Shown here piece by piece: positions 1-7,601 of a DNA stretch of 64,000 nucleotides. This DNA comes from Flavobacterium sp. HSC-32F16 (lineage in GTDB: Bacteria > Bacteroidota > Bacteroidia > Flavobacteriales > Flavobacteriaceae). The position numbers were made by a program, and so were the translations under genes. The number at the start of each line of letters is the position of its first letter. Positions within the stretch are counted from its first letter, which is position 1. The notes under the pieces were generated by a model. The model worked only from the letters and a program-made list of their open reading frames with translations, was not told the origin of the DNA and did not search any database. Location: contig NZ_JALKAC010000012.1 in the NCBI RefSeq assembly GCF_024171645.1, forward strand, positions 1 through 64,000, written 5' to 3'.

Positions 1-94
1 TAATTTGTTTTAGTGATCTTTATTGTGTCAAACTGTTGCGGGCACGGATTGCAAATCCGCGCGATCGTTGCGGAGATAAATCTGCGCGATCGGG
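1..94. repeat. Partial copy of a palindromic dispersed element
   Basis: These 94 bases match 2216-2309 almost base for base, differing at a few positions such as GCGCGATCG here against GCGCTATCG there. They hold the same internal palindromic segment (GCACGGATTGCAAATCCGCG) and end in ATCGGG. The other half of the element would lie to the left, outside the window. The complete copy at 2171-2309 interrupts a gene, so this one is probably an insertion of the same family. No transposase is visible. Confidence 0.75.
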
Positions 95-139
95 ATTAAG
101 TATAAACATGTAAACTTTTTTTTAGGACAAGACAGGGAT

Positions 140-652
140 TCATTTAAATTTTAAATTGCTTTCTGCATCAAATTGTTGTTGTTCTTTTTTACTCATTTGG
201 CTTCTTAGGAGCTTAAGCGTATATCCTCCTTTAACAACATCGTTGTCTAAATACATCCAATCGGCCACATCATCCTTGTTTATTTCAATAAAATCGCCAT
301 TCTGAACTGCTTTGGTATATAAGGGTTCATTAGCCACAATGCCTACATAATTATTATTTGCTTTATTAATCAAAATATTTCTCACCCATAAATATTCATC
401 TCCATTTGGGGTTTCGAATCCTTTTTTAAGCAAAAAATTTTTAAAATTTGGATTATCACTTTTTATTGCAATCTCAAATTCATTAAAAGAGGCTTTCGCC
501 TGTCTAATGGCTTTTTTCATTTTTGTATCTTCACTTTCAACTCTATAAACGGCTGATGCTTTACTTGTGCCAGATTTTTCAACTTTATTTTTTGTCTGTG
601 CATGTATTGCAATGCAAAACAATAAAATTAAAACTGTTATATTTTTTTTCAT
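140..652 (-). CDS. Exported DUF2314-like protein, candidate immunity or accessory factor
   Basis: A 170-residue protein with a clear Sec signal peptide (hydrophobic run at residues 5-17, cleavage expected after AIHAQ). Residues about 45-160 look like the DUF2314/YegJ-type domain: an AIRQAKASF helix, then a tract ending in GIVANEP, GDFIEI and DVADWMY, followed by GGYTLKLLR. I recognise this pattern from memory and did not confirm it by search. It is the last of several small exported proteins downstream of a T6SS effector island, so a periplasmic immunity role is plausible but inferred. The start is the only ATG that gives the signal peptide. Gap to the next gene upstream: 142 bp. Confidence 0.6.
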   Translation of the reverse strand: MKKNITVLILLFCIAIHAQTKNKVEKSGTSKASAVYRVESEDTKMKKAIRQAKASFNEFEIAIKSDNPNFKNFLLKKGFETPNGDEYLWVRNILINKANNNYVGIVANEPLYTKAVQNGDFIEINKDDVADWMYLDNDVVKGGYTLKLLRSQMSKKEQQQFDAESNLKFK

Positions 653-794
653 GATTATTTTGAATAGGGATTTAATTCTTTATAAGGATTTTTATATATG
701 AAATTTCAATCTAAATATATCTAGTACTAACTAAATTAGGTTGATGAACTAACTTTAATTTGTATTTTCATCTGAAAGAGACATTTAATAATAT

Positions 795-1412
795 TTAGTC
801 TGCTATTATTTGGACTTCATAATTATTATAAATGCTATTTTTTTTTATAACTCCTTTAAATTTTGGTTCATAAATTAGAATAAAATTTATTGTATGTGTC
901 TTTGATGTTTTTTTCTTTTTAAAATTTAATTTTTTAGTTCCGACATACATTTTATTAATAAAAATAGTATCTTCTTTTACTTTTCCCTCAGTAATTATCT
1001 CTTTATCGATAACTGTTATCTCCCTTTTCGCAGCTCGAGGAGCTGGAAGTGGAAATGTAAATACAATACTTTCAAGAAAATTACGATTGCTTACTTTTAC
1101 TTTCTTTTCAATATCTTGTTGTATCTTAATAATGTTGTCTTCAATTTCATATTCTCCATAAACAGATATTTTTAGTATAGGCTTGTTTACTTTATTAAGA
1201 GTGTCATTTATTTTAAATTTTGAAAAATATACTGTATTATTTTCTGAATTAAAAAAATAAAGATTACGATAGTTATTTTTTGTTAATTCTGAGTATACAC
1301 CATTTATTTTGAAATAACTTTGAGTTATTTTTTCTTTATTTTTTATTATTTCTTTAGAAGAATTGCAGGCGCTTATAATTAAAAATATTAATATAATTAT
1401 CTGAGTTTTCAT
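795..1412 (-). CDS. Putative lipoprotein of unknown function
   Basis: The frame is open from 1475, but the ATG at 1412 is preferred because it begins a lipoprotein signal: MKTQIIILIFLIISAC, with lipobox IISAC and the lipidated Cys at residue 16. That gives 205 residues. The body is Lys/Asn/Ile-rich, predicted mostly beta strand, with no domain I recognise. It lies 160 bp downstream of the broken effector at 1575-2399. In T6SS islands a lipoprotein in that position is often the cognate immunity protein; that is inference. Base composition is very AT-rich, like its neighbours 2400-4300. Confidence 0.55.
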   Translation of the reverse strand: MKTQIIILIFLIISACNSSKEIIKNKEKITQSYFKINGVYSELTKNNYRNLYFFNSENNTVYFSKFKINDTLNKVNKPILKISVYGEYEIEDNIIKIQQDIEKKVKVSNRNFLESIVFTFPLPAPRAAKREITVIDKEIITEGKVKEDTIFINKMYVGTKKLNFKKKKTSKTHTINFILIYEPKFKGVIKKNSIYNNYEVQIIAD

Positions 1413-1574
1413 GCCATCTTTTATTTGTTCATATTGTTTAATCTTTTTTAATAGTTTAATAATAATTTTCTTCATGGCTAATACTAAGTATACTTAAAAG
1501 TTTCTGGAAATAAAATGCATCTAATATATCAATAAAAAAAAACTCCGCATTCTATAGAATACTTGGTCTTGAGA

Positions 1575-2399
1575 TTACTTGCTTTTTTCTTCTAATAAAT
1601 AAAACTCTTTTAATAATTTCCCTTCTTCAGACTGTCCTGCAAATAGGTATTTTTTAAGTCTTTCTAAGCTAACTTTATTATTTTCATCATAAACTACGTA
1701 CAAGTGATGAAAAGTTGGTTTTGACTTTAATTGTATACTTATGTTATAATTTATTAAATCACGTTTATACTTGTTAAGATTTTCATCATATTTTTTCTTT
1801 TCTTCATTATATTCATTCTTATTTTGAAATTCTGAACTTAATGGTTTCTTGGGTTCTTTAGGTTTTTCAGGAAAAGCAATACTATCATGCATAGCATTAG
1901 TTGGCCAAAATGTACCAAAACCGTGTCTTGTTTCTGTAGTTAGATTTCCGTAGCTATTTGTTAAAGAAAAAGTTTCTTGTCCACGGTTTAACAACACATC
2001 AAACAATTGCTGGTAATCGTAGTTTTGAGTGCCTATTATTATATCTTCATTAAATGGATTTTTCTCGCTTGCTTTTCCATAATACATATCAACGGAGTAT
2101 GCGGCATGAATAGAATTTGGCAATTTTACCTGCATATTAATTCCTGCAGACCAATATTGGTCTGAACTGTCCCGATAGCGCGGATTTGCAATCCGTGCCC
2201 TCAAAGATTGGTTTATAATTTGTTTTAGTGATCTTTATTGTGTCAAACTGTTGCGAGCACGGATTGCAAATCCGCGCTATCGTTGCGGAGATAAATCTGC
2301 GCTATCGGGTAAATTGCCTTTGAAATCAAGCCACGCATCAGAGTTGTCTTTATAATAAAAATGAATATATTGCACAGATTGTATTAAATCAGTGTGCAC
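1575..2399 (-). pseudogene. Broken T6SS effector-like gene, split by a palindromic element and 5'-truncated
   Basis: Read on the minus strand, 2399-2310 encodes a stretch (LIQSVQYIHFYYKDNSDAW, then LDFKGNLP) that closely matches residues about 127-153 of the neighbouring effector at 3002-4300 (LMQSVKYIDFYYKDNSDAW). The frame then enters the 139 bp element at 2171-2309 and resumes as DSSDQYWSAGINMQ through to the stop at 1575. Removing the element restores GNLPDSSDQYW, matching GNLPDSW in the paralogue, so the element interrupts one gene. The 5' part is missing, replaced by the immunity-like gene at 2400. The remaining ~200-residue tail differs from the paralogue's tail: a shared N-terminal region with a swapped C-terminal domain. 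A 209-codon frame can open at a TTG (2204) inside the element, but I doubt it is a real start. The tail's function is unknown. Confidence 0.75.
2171..2309. mobile_element. 139 bp MITE/REP-like insertion with inverted-repeat ends
   Basis: The outer ends are perfect 11-base inverted repeats, CCCGATAGCGC and GCGCTATCGGG. Inside, GCGGATTTGCAATCCGTGC and its reverse complement face each other, making a nested palindrome. The right 94 bases recur at 1-94. It sits between two pieces of one reading frame (see 1575-2399), so it moved in. No ORF is inside. Ends and palindromes of this kind resemble REP/BIME elements mobilised in trans by REP-associated tyrosine transposases (TnpA-REP). That link is an inference; no such transposase is in the window. 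A target duplication cannot be told apart from the CCCG/CGGG ends. Confidence 0.75.
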
Positions 2400-3017
2400 C
2401 TATTTCCAAACAAATTTTTGTTTTTTTTGTTGAATTTTCAGACATTCATTTATTGTGTAATTTATTGGGCAATCAAAACAGATATTCTTTATGTCTTCCT
2501 TTTCAAAAAGATTGGAAAAACTAATTTCTGTTTTTATTATGGATTTTAGCGATTGACTACAAATCAATGTAGATGGAAAAGACTCTATATCATCCCTACC
2601 TATTTTTTTGTTATATATATTATTAGAATATTTGAATTTTTTTGTTATATATAATTGTCCGTTAATTTTAGAAATAAAGAGCCAATAACTATTGCCATTA
2701 TATATACTGTTAAATTTAATTATTACAGTGTTTTTATTTTTTCTTATTGTTTCTATAGTACAAATACTTTTTAAATAGTTTTGTTCTGTTTTACCATTTT
2801 GTATTCCATTTATTTGAACAGGAATCTTTATTAAAACATTTTGATCAAAGATCTTATCTCTATATATAGAATAGCAATCATCACATTCTCTACTTGTTAT
2901 CTCATTAATGTTTCCTATTTTTTTTTTGTTTTCATAGACGGGAATTTTGTATTGACTTTGTGAATAAAGCTGAATAGTAAAAAGGTATAGAAAACAACAC
3001 ACTACTTGTTTACACAT
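2400..3017 (-). CDS. Exported protein, probable immunity partner of the upstream effector
   Basis: A 205-residue protein with an N-terminal signal peptide (VVCCFLYLFTIQLYSQS, cleavage near residue 20). The mature part has cysteine pairs (CDDC near residue 42, CFDC near 178), suggesting disulfides in the periplasm. I recognise no domain. Its ATG at 3017 overlaps the last 16 bases of the lysozyme-like effector gene (stop at 3002), so the two are translationally coupled. A secreted protein coupled directly behind a peptidoglycan-targeting T6SS effector is the classic layout of a periplasmic immunity protein; this is inferred from position and export signal. It abuts the truncated end of the broken effector at 2399. 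Confidence 0.65.
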   Translation of the reverse strand: MCKQVVCCFLYLFTIQLYSQSQYKIPVYENKKKIGNINEITSRECDDCYSIYRDKIFDQNVLIKIPVQINGIQNGKTEQNYLKSICTIETIRKNKNTVIIKFNSIYNGNSYWLFISKINGQLYITKKFKYSNNIYNKKIGRDDIESFPSTLICSQSLKSIIKTEISFSNLFEKEDIKNICFDCPINYTINECLKIQQKKQKFVWK

Positions 3018-4300
3018 TTCTTATCATAGTTTAAAAAGTTTTTTGTCCATATAGTAAAGTTAATCCTTTCTTTCAATCCATTATCTCCGCCATTAATTGC
3101 TTTTGTAACTTCTTTGATTATTTCATCGGAAAATCCCTTATCCATAGCTGCCAAAGTTTTCTTTTGAAAAATTGTAGAATACCAGCCTGCTGAATTAAAT
3201 GCATGAAATAAATCTTCAGATAATTTTTTAGCAAATATTTTTAATTTTTCATAGTAAGCCTCATCTAAACCTTTATTTCTTACTTCTAAATTATTTTTTA
3301 TACAGTATTCTACACTTTCATTTATATTACCATTAGAATCTTTAGAACTATACTTTTCATATATTTGATAATAATTGGTTTCATTTATATAATCATAATA
3401 TTTTAAATAATTAGAGTCATGAGTAATCTGTTTCATACCTCTTCCTTGAAAAGCTACACCTCCTCTATAATTGCTAGGAACTACAGATCTACTTTCGTAT
3501 GTATATCTAAAGTAAATTGTCTCTAAATACATTTGACCAAGGAAATGAATTTTTCGTTTACATGAAGTTATTTTAAATTTTTCAAACATTTTATTCAACT
3601 CAACTGTAAATAATTTAATCTTGTTTCTGTTTTTTTCTTCATCTATTTTCCCTTCAGTAATTCTAAGAATAGAAATAAATTCCGATCCAGCATCAAAAAA
3701 AGCTTCTTTTCTTTTTTCCATCTTTTGATTGGTTCTCAGATTATATATAATTCCAATTATATCTTCTTCCGTAAAATCTCGATTACAATAGCAGGTAGAA
3801 CCTGCTCCAATAGTAACCCTCCCACAATGTTCCCAGCTATCGGGCAAATTGCCTTTTAGATCAAGCCACGCATCAGAATTGTCTTTGTAATAGAAATCAA
3901 TATATTTTACAGACTGCATTAAGTTTTTACTAAATACAATCTCAACAATATCGTCGTATCTTTTGACTCCTAAATCGTGTTCAACTTCTTTTTTATTATG
4001 GTTCGAAACAAAAACTTGCCCGTTTACAGCAGTTAGTTTGTATCTTAAATAACCGTCGGGATCACTTGCATACTGATGTGCTTGCTGGAGTTTAAACTTT
4101 AAAATCGTTTTTTCTTTTTTGATTGTTTCAGGTTTAAATTCAATTGTTACTTCAGATTTCTTTTTGTAAATCTCTTTTATTGCAGTAGATATCAAACTTG
4201 ATTGATTTGAAGAAATTACTTTAAAATCTTCACTGCTTTGTAACTCTGCAAAAGGTACAAAGTCATAACTGCTTACATAATCATAAAAATTAATCGCCAT
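3002..4300 (-). CDS. T6SS effector with GH19/lysozyme-like C-terminal domain
   Basis: A 432-residue protein without a signal peptide, as expected for VgrG-delivered cargo. Residues 1-157 form an N-terminal region whose end (NSDAWLDLKGNLPDSW) is shared with the broken gene at 1575-2399, suggesting a delivery or linker module. Residues about 195-425 look like a chitinase/lysozyme-type glycosidase of the GH19 kind: HFLGQMYLET (candidate catalytic Glu260), GRGMKQITHDSNY (287-299), a HAFNSAGWYS stretch and INGGDNGLKER (402-412), which in GH19 line the active site. The likely substrate is peptidoglycan. It starts 11 bp inside the 57-residue gene downstream of vgrG and overlaps its probable immunity gene. 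Family assignment is by motif reading only. Confidence 0.7.
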   Translation of the reverse strand: MAINFYDYVSSYDFVPFAELQSSEDFKVISSNQSSLISTAIKEIYKKKSEVTIEFKPETIKKEKTILKFKLQQAHQYASDPDGYLRYKLTAVNGQVFVSNHNKKEVEHDLGVKRYDDIVEIVFSKNLMQSVKYIDFYYKDNSDAWLDLKGNLPDSWEHCGRVTIGAGSTCYCNRDFTEEDIIGIIYNLRTNQKMEKRKEAFFDAGSEFISILRITEGKIDEEKNRNKIKLFTVELNKMFEKFKITSCKRKIHFLGQMYLETIYFRYTYESRSVVPSNYRGGVAFQGRGMKQITHDSNYLKYYDYINETNYYQIYEKYSSKDSNGNINESVEYCIKNNLEVRNKGLDEAYYEKLKIFAKKLSEDLFHAFNSAGWYSTIFQKKTLAAMDKGFSDEIIKEVTKAINGGDNGLKERINFTIWTKNFLNYDKKCVNK

Positions 4301-4463
4301 TGCTATTTGCTTTTAATAGTTTTGCTGCAATCATTTGTATATCTCCAACTGTAGTTTTTAAAACTATTTTTGATGCACTTTTTGATATAGTTTCCTTTAC
4401 TATAATATCACTGTCAGACTGCACTTTAATTGTAATATTTTTTGCTTGTTTTAGTATTGCCAT
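4290..4463 (-). CDS. Small 57-residue protein between vgrG and effector
   Basis: A short frame of 57 codons starting at ATG 4463, five bases after the vgrG stop (4469), and ending at 4290, overlapping the effector start (4300) by 11 bases. The tight coupling on both sides argues that it is real. The product begins MAILKQAKNITIKVQSDSD and is Ile/Val/Lys-rich with a predicted beta-strand segment followed by a helix (QMIAAKLLKAN). There is no signal peptide and no PAAR motif. Position suggests an adaptor, tip or chaperone linking VgrG to its effector, which is inference. I do not recognise the family. Confidence 0.65.
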   Translation of the reverse strand: MAILKQAKNITIKVQSDSDIIVKETISKSASKIVLKTTVGDIQMIAAKLLKANSNGD

Positions 4464-4468
4464 AGTTT

Positions 4469-6274
4469 TTAATTAAAGCTTGAATTTTCTCCTGAATGTC
4501 CGTGTATGTTTTTTGCGCTGTGTATATTAACATCGTCCTGAGTTGTGCTAATATTCATTTTTCCCGCTATTTCTCCTGCTGTTCCACCTACCTCTCTTGA
4601 ATAGTTTTCATCTGCAATTTCTGTGCGGTTGTCAGACTTTTCAAAAAGGTTTCCACTAGCACTTATAGTGATGTTATTTCCTGCGGTTTGTATTATATTA
4701 TTGTCAGCATTAATAATAATGTCATAGCCCGCTTTTACCGTAATACTTTCCGTAGCCTCAAAAACAATATTTTTCGCTCTAATGGTAAAAGTTTCCGGCG
4801 TTGTGGCATTTATGTTTTTGTTCTCTTCGTCTAAATGAATTTCATTTCCGCTTGGGTCAGAAAGCCAGATCCCTGCTTTTTCAACGAATTTGAGCATTTG
4901 CCCAAATTTCATTTTTAAGCCTTTAATTAAATTTTTGGGATCAAAAAAATCTGGTTTTTCCATTCCGTTATAGAAACAGGCAGATACGTACGGACAGTCG
5001 GTATTACTGCCTTCAAAACTTACCTGAACTTCTTCGCCAATTTCGGGTCTGAAATAATTTCCTTTTCCTGAACCTCCATACGATTGTGCAACGCGCATCC
5101 ATTCGCTTTTAGAAGCATAAGTATACCAATTGTACTGTACTTTTACACGTCCGAGTTTTTCGGGATCGTTGTTATCAATTACTTTGGCCGACTGACTTTC
5201 GGCAGCAGCAAATGCATTTACATTAGTATAATGCGGCGCCGCAACATCGGCAGGAATGGCTTTGAATTCGCAGGTGTAATTTCCGTTTACTTCAGAACGA
5301 TGTACAATTTCAATTGCCAGTAAATGATGTTCTACCGTTTTGTTTTCTATGGTAAAAGTCTGGCCTAAACCTATAGGCAGGTAGGAGGTGCCGCTGTAAA
5401 ATATGCTGTTGGCATCGTGCCCGGCTGTCTGCATTTTTACCATTTCTTCAATATCTTGTTTGTTTTGGGCATTGTTGGTATAAGCACCGTTTTCTAATCC
5501 CGGACGAACAATATAAGGTTGTTTAAAATTGGCAATAGAAGCAAACCTGTCCCTGCTTCCTTGTGAAGTTTTTTCGGCACCGTTTTTTAAATTAGACGCA
5601 GTAGTATAGTCGTAACCGCTAAACGAAGTTTTTTGCGAAACCAAATTGGCTTCGATACTAAAGTTATGAAGCGAGGATTCGTTTATAAGCCTGATATTGG
5701 TATTTTTTATTTTTCCGAACTGCATGCGCATTCCGTCAAAATAAAACCATTGCGCATAACGTTGAGAAAGACGTTTAAGGAAATCAAAATTGGTTTCGTT
5801 ATACTGGGTTTTAAATTTAAATTCTTTTGTATAAGTAGGAACAATAGATTCACGCTGATAGAATTCTCCAGAACTTTCCTCGGCAAAAATTTCGAGCCCA
5901 ATTTGCTGTAGATTTTTTTCAAGGAATATTCGGGATTTTGGCATATCGTCAAGCGTAATGGTATGACTGATTCCCGAAACCTGAAGTCCGGCCGGACTTC
6001 CGTCTTGGTCAAGAGAACCTAATTTTGTAATTCTTCCTTTTGACATGAGTCTGATGCCATTTACTTTGAAGGTAAAAATTACTTCACTGCCTATATAATT
6101 ACTAAATGCTTTTTCCTGATCCTGAGGTTCTATAATAGGTTTTCCGGTGTACTGCCAAAAGAAAGAAAAATGGTGATGATCTGCCATTTTTTGAGACAGT
6201 TGAAGATTGTAATAAATAACATTTTGAGAAAAACCTTCTATCGTAATTTGTACTTGTTCTGAAAAATGTGACAT
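4469..6274 (-). CDS. vgrG: Type VI secretion spike protein VgrG (TssI), copy 1
   Basis: A 601-residue VgrG. Residues 1-350 are the gp27-like base (MSHFSEQVQITIEGFSQN, NETNFDFLKRLSQRYAQWFYF). Residues about 365-435 are the gp5 OB-fold (DNNDPEKLGRVKVQYNW, then EIGEEVQVSFEGSNTDCPYV). The remainder is a repetitive beta-helix needle rich in Asn/Ile/Thr. It trimerises to form the tip carried by Hcp and delivers effectors. It lies 27 bp downstream of tssD/hcp and immediately before a small gene and a lysozyme-like effector. It is nearly identical to the second vgrG at 61693-63501 over the first ~480 residues, while the C-terminal tails diverge, as expected if each tail fits a different cargo. Confidence 0.93.
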   Translation of the reverse strand: MSHFSEQVQITIEGFSQNVIYYNLQLSQKMADHHHFSFFWQYTGKPIIEPQDQEKAFSNYIGSEVIFTFKVNGIRLMSKGRITKLGSLDQDGSPAGLQVSGISHTITLDDMPKSRIFLEKNLQQIGLEIFAEESSGEFYQRESIVPTYTKEFKFKTQYNETNFDFLKRLSQRYAQWFYFDGMRMQFGKIKNTNIRLINESSLHNFSIEANLVSQKTSFSGYDYTTASNLKNGAEKTSQGSRDRFASIANFKQPYIVRPGLENGAYTNNAQNKQDIEEMVKMQTAGHDANSIFYSGTSYLPIGLGQTFTIENKTVEHHLLAIEIVHRSEVNGNYTCEFKAIPADVAAPHYTNVNAFAAAESQSAKVIDNNDPEKLGRVKVQYNWYTYASKSEWMRVAQSYGGSGKGNYFRPEIGEEVQVSFEGSNTDCPYVSACFYNGMEKPDFFDPKNLIKGLKMKFGQMLKFVEKAGIWLSDPSGNEIHLDEENKNINATTPETFTIRAKNIVFEATESITVKAGYDIIINADNNIIQTAGNNITISASGNLFEKSDNRTEIADENYSREVGGTAGEIAGKMNISTTQDDVNIHSAKNIHGHSGENSSFN

Positions 6275-6300
6275 GGTTTGGTGTATAAAATAAGTTTGAT

Positions 6301-6696
6301 TTAGTTAAGTGAAATCCATTTTTTAGAAAAGTCGGCATCTCCAAAAACCAGTTGCTTAGCCGTTAATTCCATTGAAATAAGCATTGGGGTATGGGTTGTG
6401 CTCTTAAATTCTTCGTTATAAGAAATGCAGTAGGCTTTATCAAAAGTTAATTCCCTCATTTTGCTCATGGCATCTCTTCTAAAAAAAATAATTTTGCCGC
6501 TTTTGGTTAAATCACCGCTTAACATCCAGGATAAAAAACTGGTGCTTTGGCTGGCCTCGATACTTATTTTTATTGTACCTCCTTTGGCGTTTCCAACGGG
6601 TTTATTTAATCCGTCAATTTTCTGCCAGAATTTTATATTAAAATCAAGCACATTAAATTCTTCTCCGTCAATTTCTAGTTTTGCTAAAAAGCTCAT
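6301..6696 (-). CDS. tssD: Type VI secretion tube protein TssD (Hcp)
   Basis: A 131-residue protein matching the Bacteroidota TssD/Hcp family in length and pattern: MSFLAKLEIDGEEFNVLDFN, an early strand and helix pair, GGTIKISIEAS, FLSWMLSG, then a C-terminal strand ending in LVFGDADFSKKW. TssD forms hexameric rings that stack into the secreted tube. It is the first gene of the minus-strand island and precedes vgrG by 26 bp, consistent with co-expression. No sheath, baseplate or membrane-complex genes are in the window, so this is a satellite hcp-vgrG island relying on a core locus elsewhere. Upstream, 6697-6956 holds no gene that I can see, and no clean consensus promoter. Confidence 0.85.
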   Translation of the reverse strand: MSFLAKLEIDGEEFNVLDFNIKFWQKIDGLNKPVGNAKGGTIKISIEASQSTSFLSWMLSGDLTKSGKIIFFRRDAMSKMRELTFDKAYCISYNEEFKSTTHTPMLISMELTAKQLVFGDADFSKKWISLN

Positions 6697-6956
6697 TATT
6701 TATTTTTTTGATTTGATACAATAGATTGTCATTCCGGATTCGTTTTCAGAAAGGAATTAGAATATTTCTTAATAATTGCAGTTGGATTTTCTACGAAATT
6801 GGTATTCGCAGAATTTGTTATGCAGTATTGGTTATAAAATTATAGGGAAGTCAGTTATAAAATATCCCTCTAAACGGCATAAAAATATCAGAATAAGCTT
6901 TTTTTAATTTTTCAGTTACGGAAGATTTGAAAATAGACGGTTTTTAACAAAAAAAC

Positions 6957-6997
6957 AAAACCCTCAATCTTTTTAAGATCAAGGGTTTTTAATTTTT
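6957..6997 (-). terminator. Rho-independent terminator of the small gene at 7012
   Basis: A hairpin with arms AAAACCCT...ATCT and AGAT...AGGGTTTT (two internal mismatches) around a TTTTA loop, lying 15 bp past the stop of the minus-strand gene at 7012. It has A-runs on the plus strand, which become a U-run in the minus-strand transcript. It separates that gene from the hcp-vgrG island. Confidence 0.7.
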
Positions 6998-7011
6998 AAA
7001 ACAGCAAAATT

Positions 7012-7245
7012 TTATTCTACATCCAAATAAGGATTCAAAATTTCAGCCAGTTCATTGAGCCAGTAAAAGCTGTTTTCTAGTTTTAGTATTTCTTGTTGAA
7101 GTGTTTCGTTTTCTCTTATCAAACTTAACGAAACAACAAAGTTTACCTGTCTTAAGGCTTTTGCCATTTGTTCTGGCGTTACGGTTTGATTGAAAAAATT
7201 GGTAAGCCTGATTTCGGCTTCTTTTGAAAGGGTTTTGGTACTCAT
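7012..7245 (-). CDS. Conserved-looking small helical protein, function unknown
   Basis: The frame is open from 7362, but the ATG at 7245 gives a compact 77-residue protein (MSTKTLSKEAEIRLTNFFNQ...) that is entirely helical and charged, with no signal peptide or membrane segment. C-terminal residues LENSFYWLNELAEILNPYLD look amphipathic. The upstream in-frame 39 codons read VWYGGGIGNNRNALCGVG, Gly/Cys-rich and unlike a normal N-terminus. That stretch could be a leader, a separate short ORF or a true N-terminal extension, and I cannot decide. The gene stands alone with its own terminator. No domain recognised. Confidence 0.5.
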   Translation of the reverse strand: MSTKTLSKEAEIRLTNFFNQTVTPEQMAKALRQVNFVVSLSLIRENETLQQEILKLENSFYWLNELAEILNPYLDVE

Positions 7246-7483
7246 AATCTGTGTGTTAGGAAAAAAACCCGTGCAGCTAAGGTGTCCTACGCCACAGAGT
7301 GCGTTACGGTTGTTTCCAATACCGCCACCATACCACACGGGCAAAAACTTTTTTGATATCATTTTCTCTGGGTTTAGGACTGTAAAGATATCAAAAAATA
7401 ATTTTAATTGTAAGAAAAATATTTCTTTTTAAATATTTAGTTCTAGCTCTAATTTCACAAAATCTTCTAATGAAAATGAGTGT

Positions 7484-7570
7484 CCTAGCCCTGATCGAAG
7501 CGGCATCCTTTTGTGTCTCGTTTCTTTAACGAGACATAAAAGATACAGCGGAGAGCAGGAATCAGCTCCT
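7484..7570 (+). ncRNA. Flavo-1-like structured RNA, copy 1
   Basis: A conserved arrangement: CCTAGCCCTGATCGAAG, then GGCATCCTTTTGTGTCTCG, a loop, CGAGACATAAAAGATA, and finally GCGGAGAGCAGGAATCAGCTCC. The central stem pairs GTCTCGTT with AACGAGAC. The ends pair TAGCCCTG/AGCTCC-type segments around it. A second copy with compensating changes lies at 35701-35787. I recognise this as the pattern of the Flavo-1 RNA motif described from Bacteroidota genomes, of unknown function; the assignment is from memory. Confidence 0.6.
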
Positions 7571-7601
7571 AAATAGTATTACGAATATATGAAATGAAAA
7601 C

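Noticed and set aside
2202..2204. TTG start for the effector tail at 1575-2204
   Set aside because: The TTG and first codons belong to the inserted palindromic element; the true gene began further upstream and is broken.
5084..5911. Plus-strand open frames antisense to vgrG copy 1
   Set aside because: They lie wholly within a strongly supported VgrG gene, have biased Phe/Ile composition and no start context; they are shadows of the real frame.
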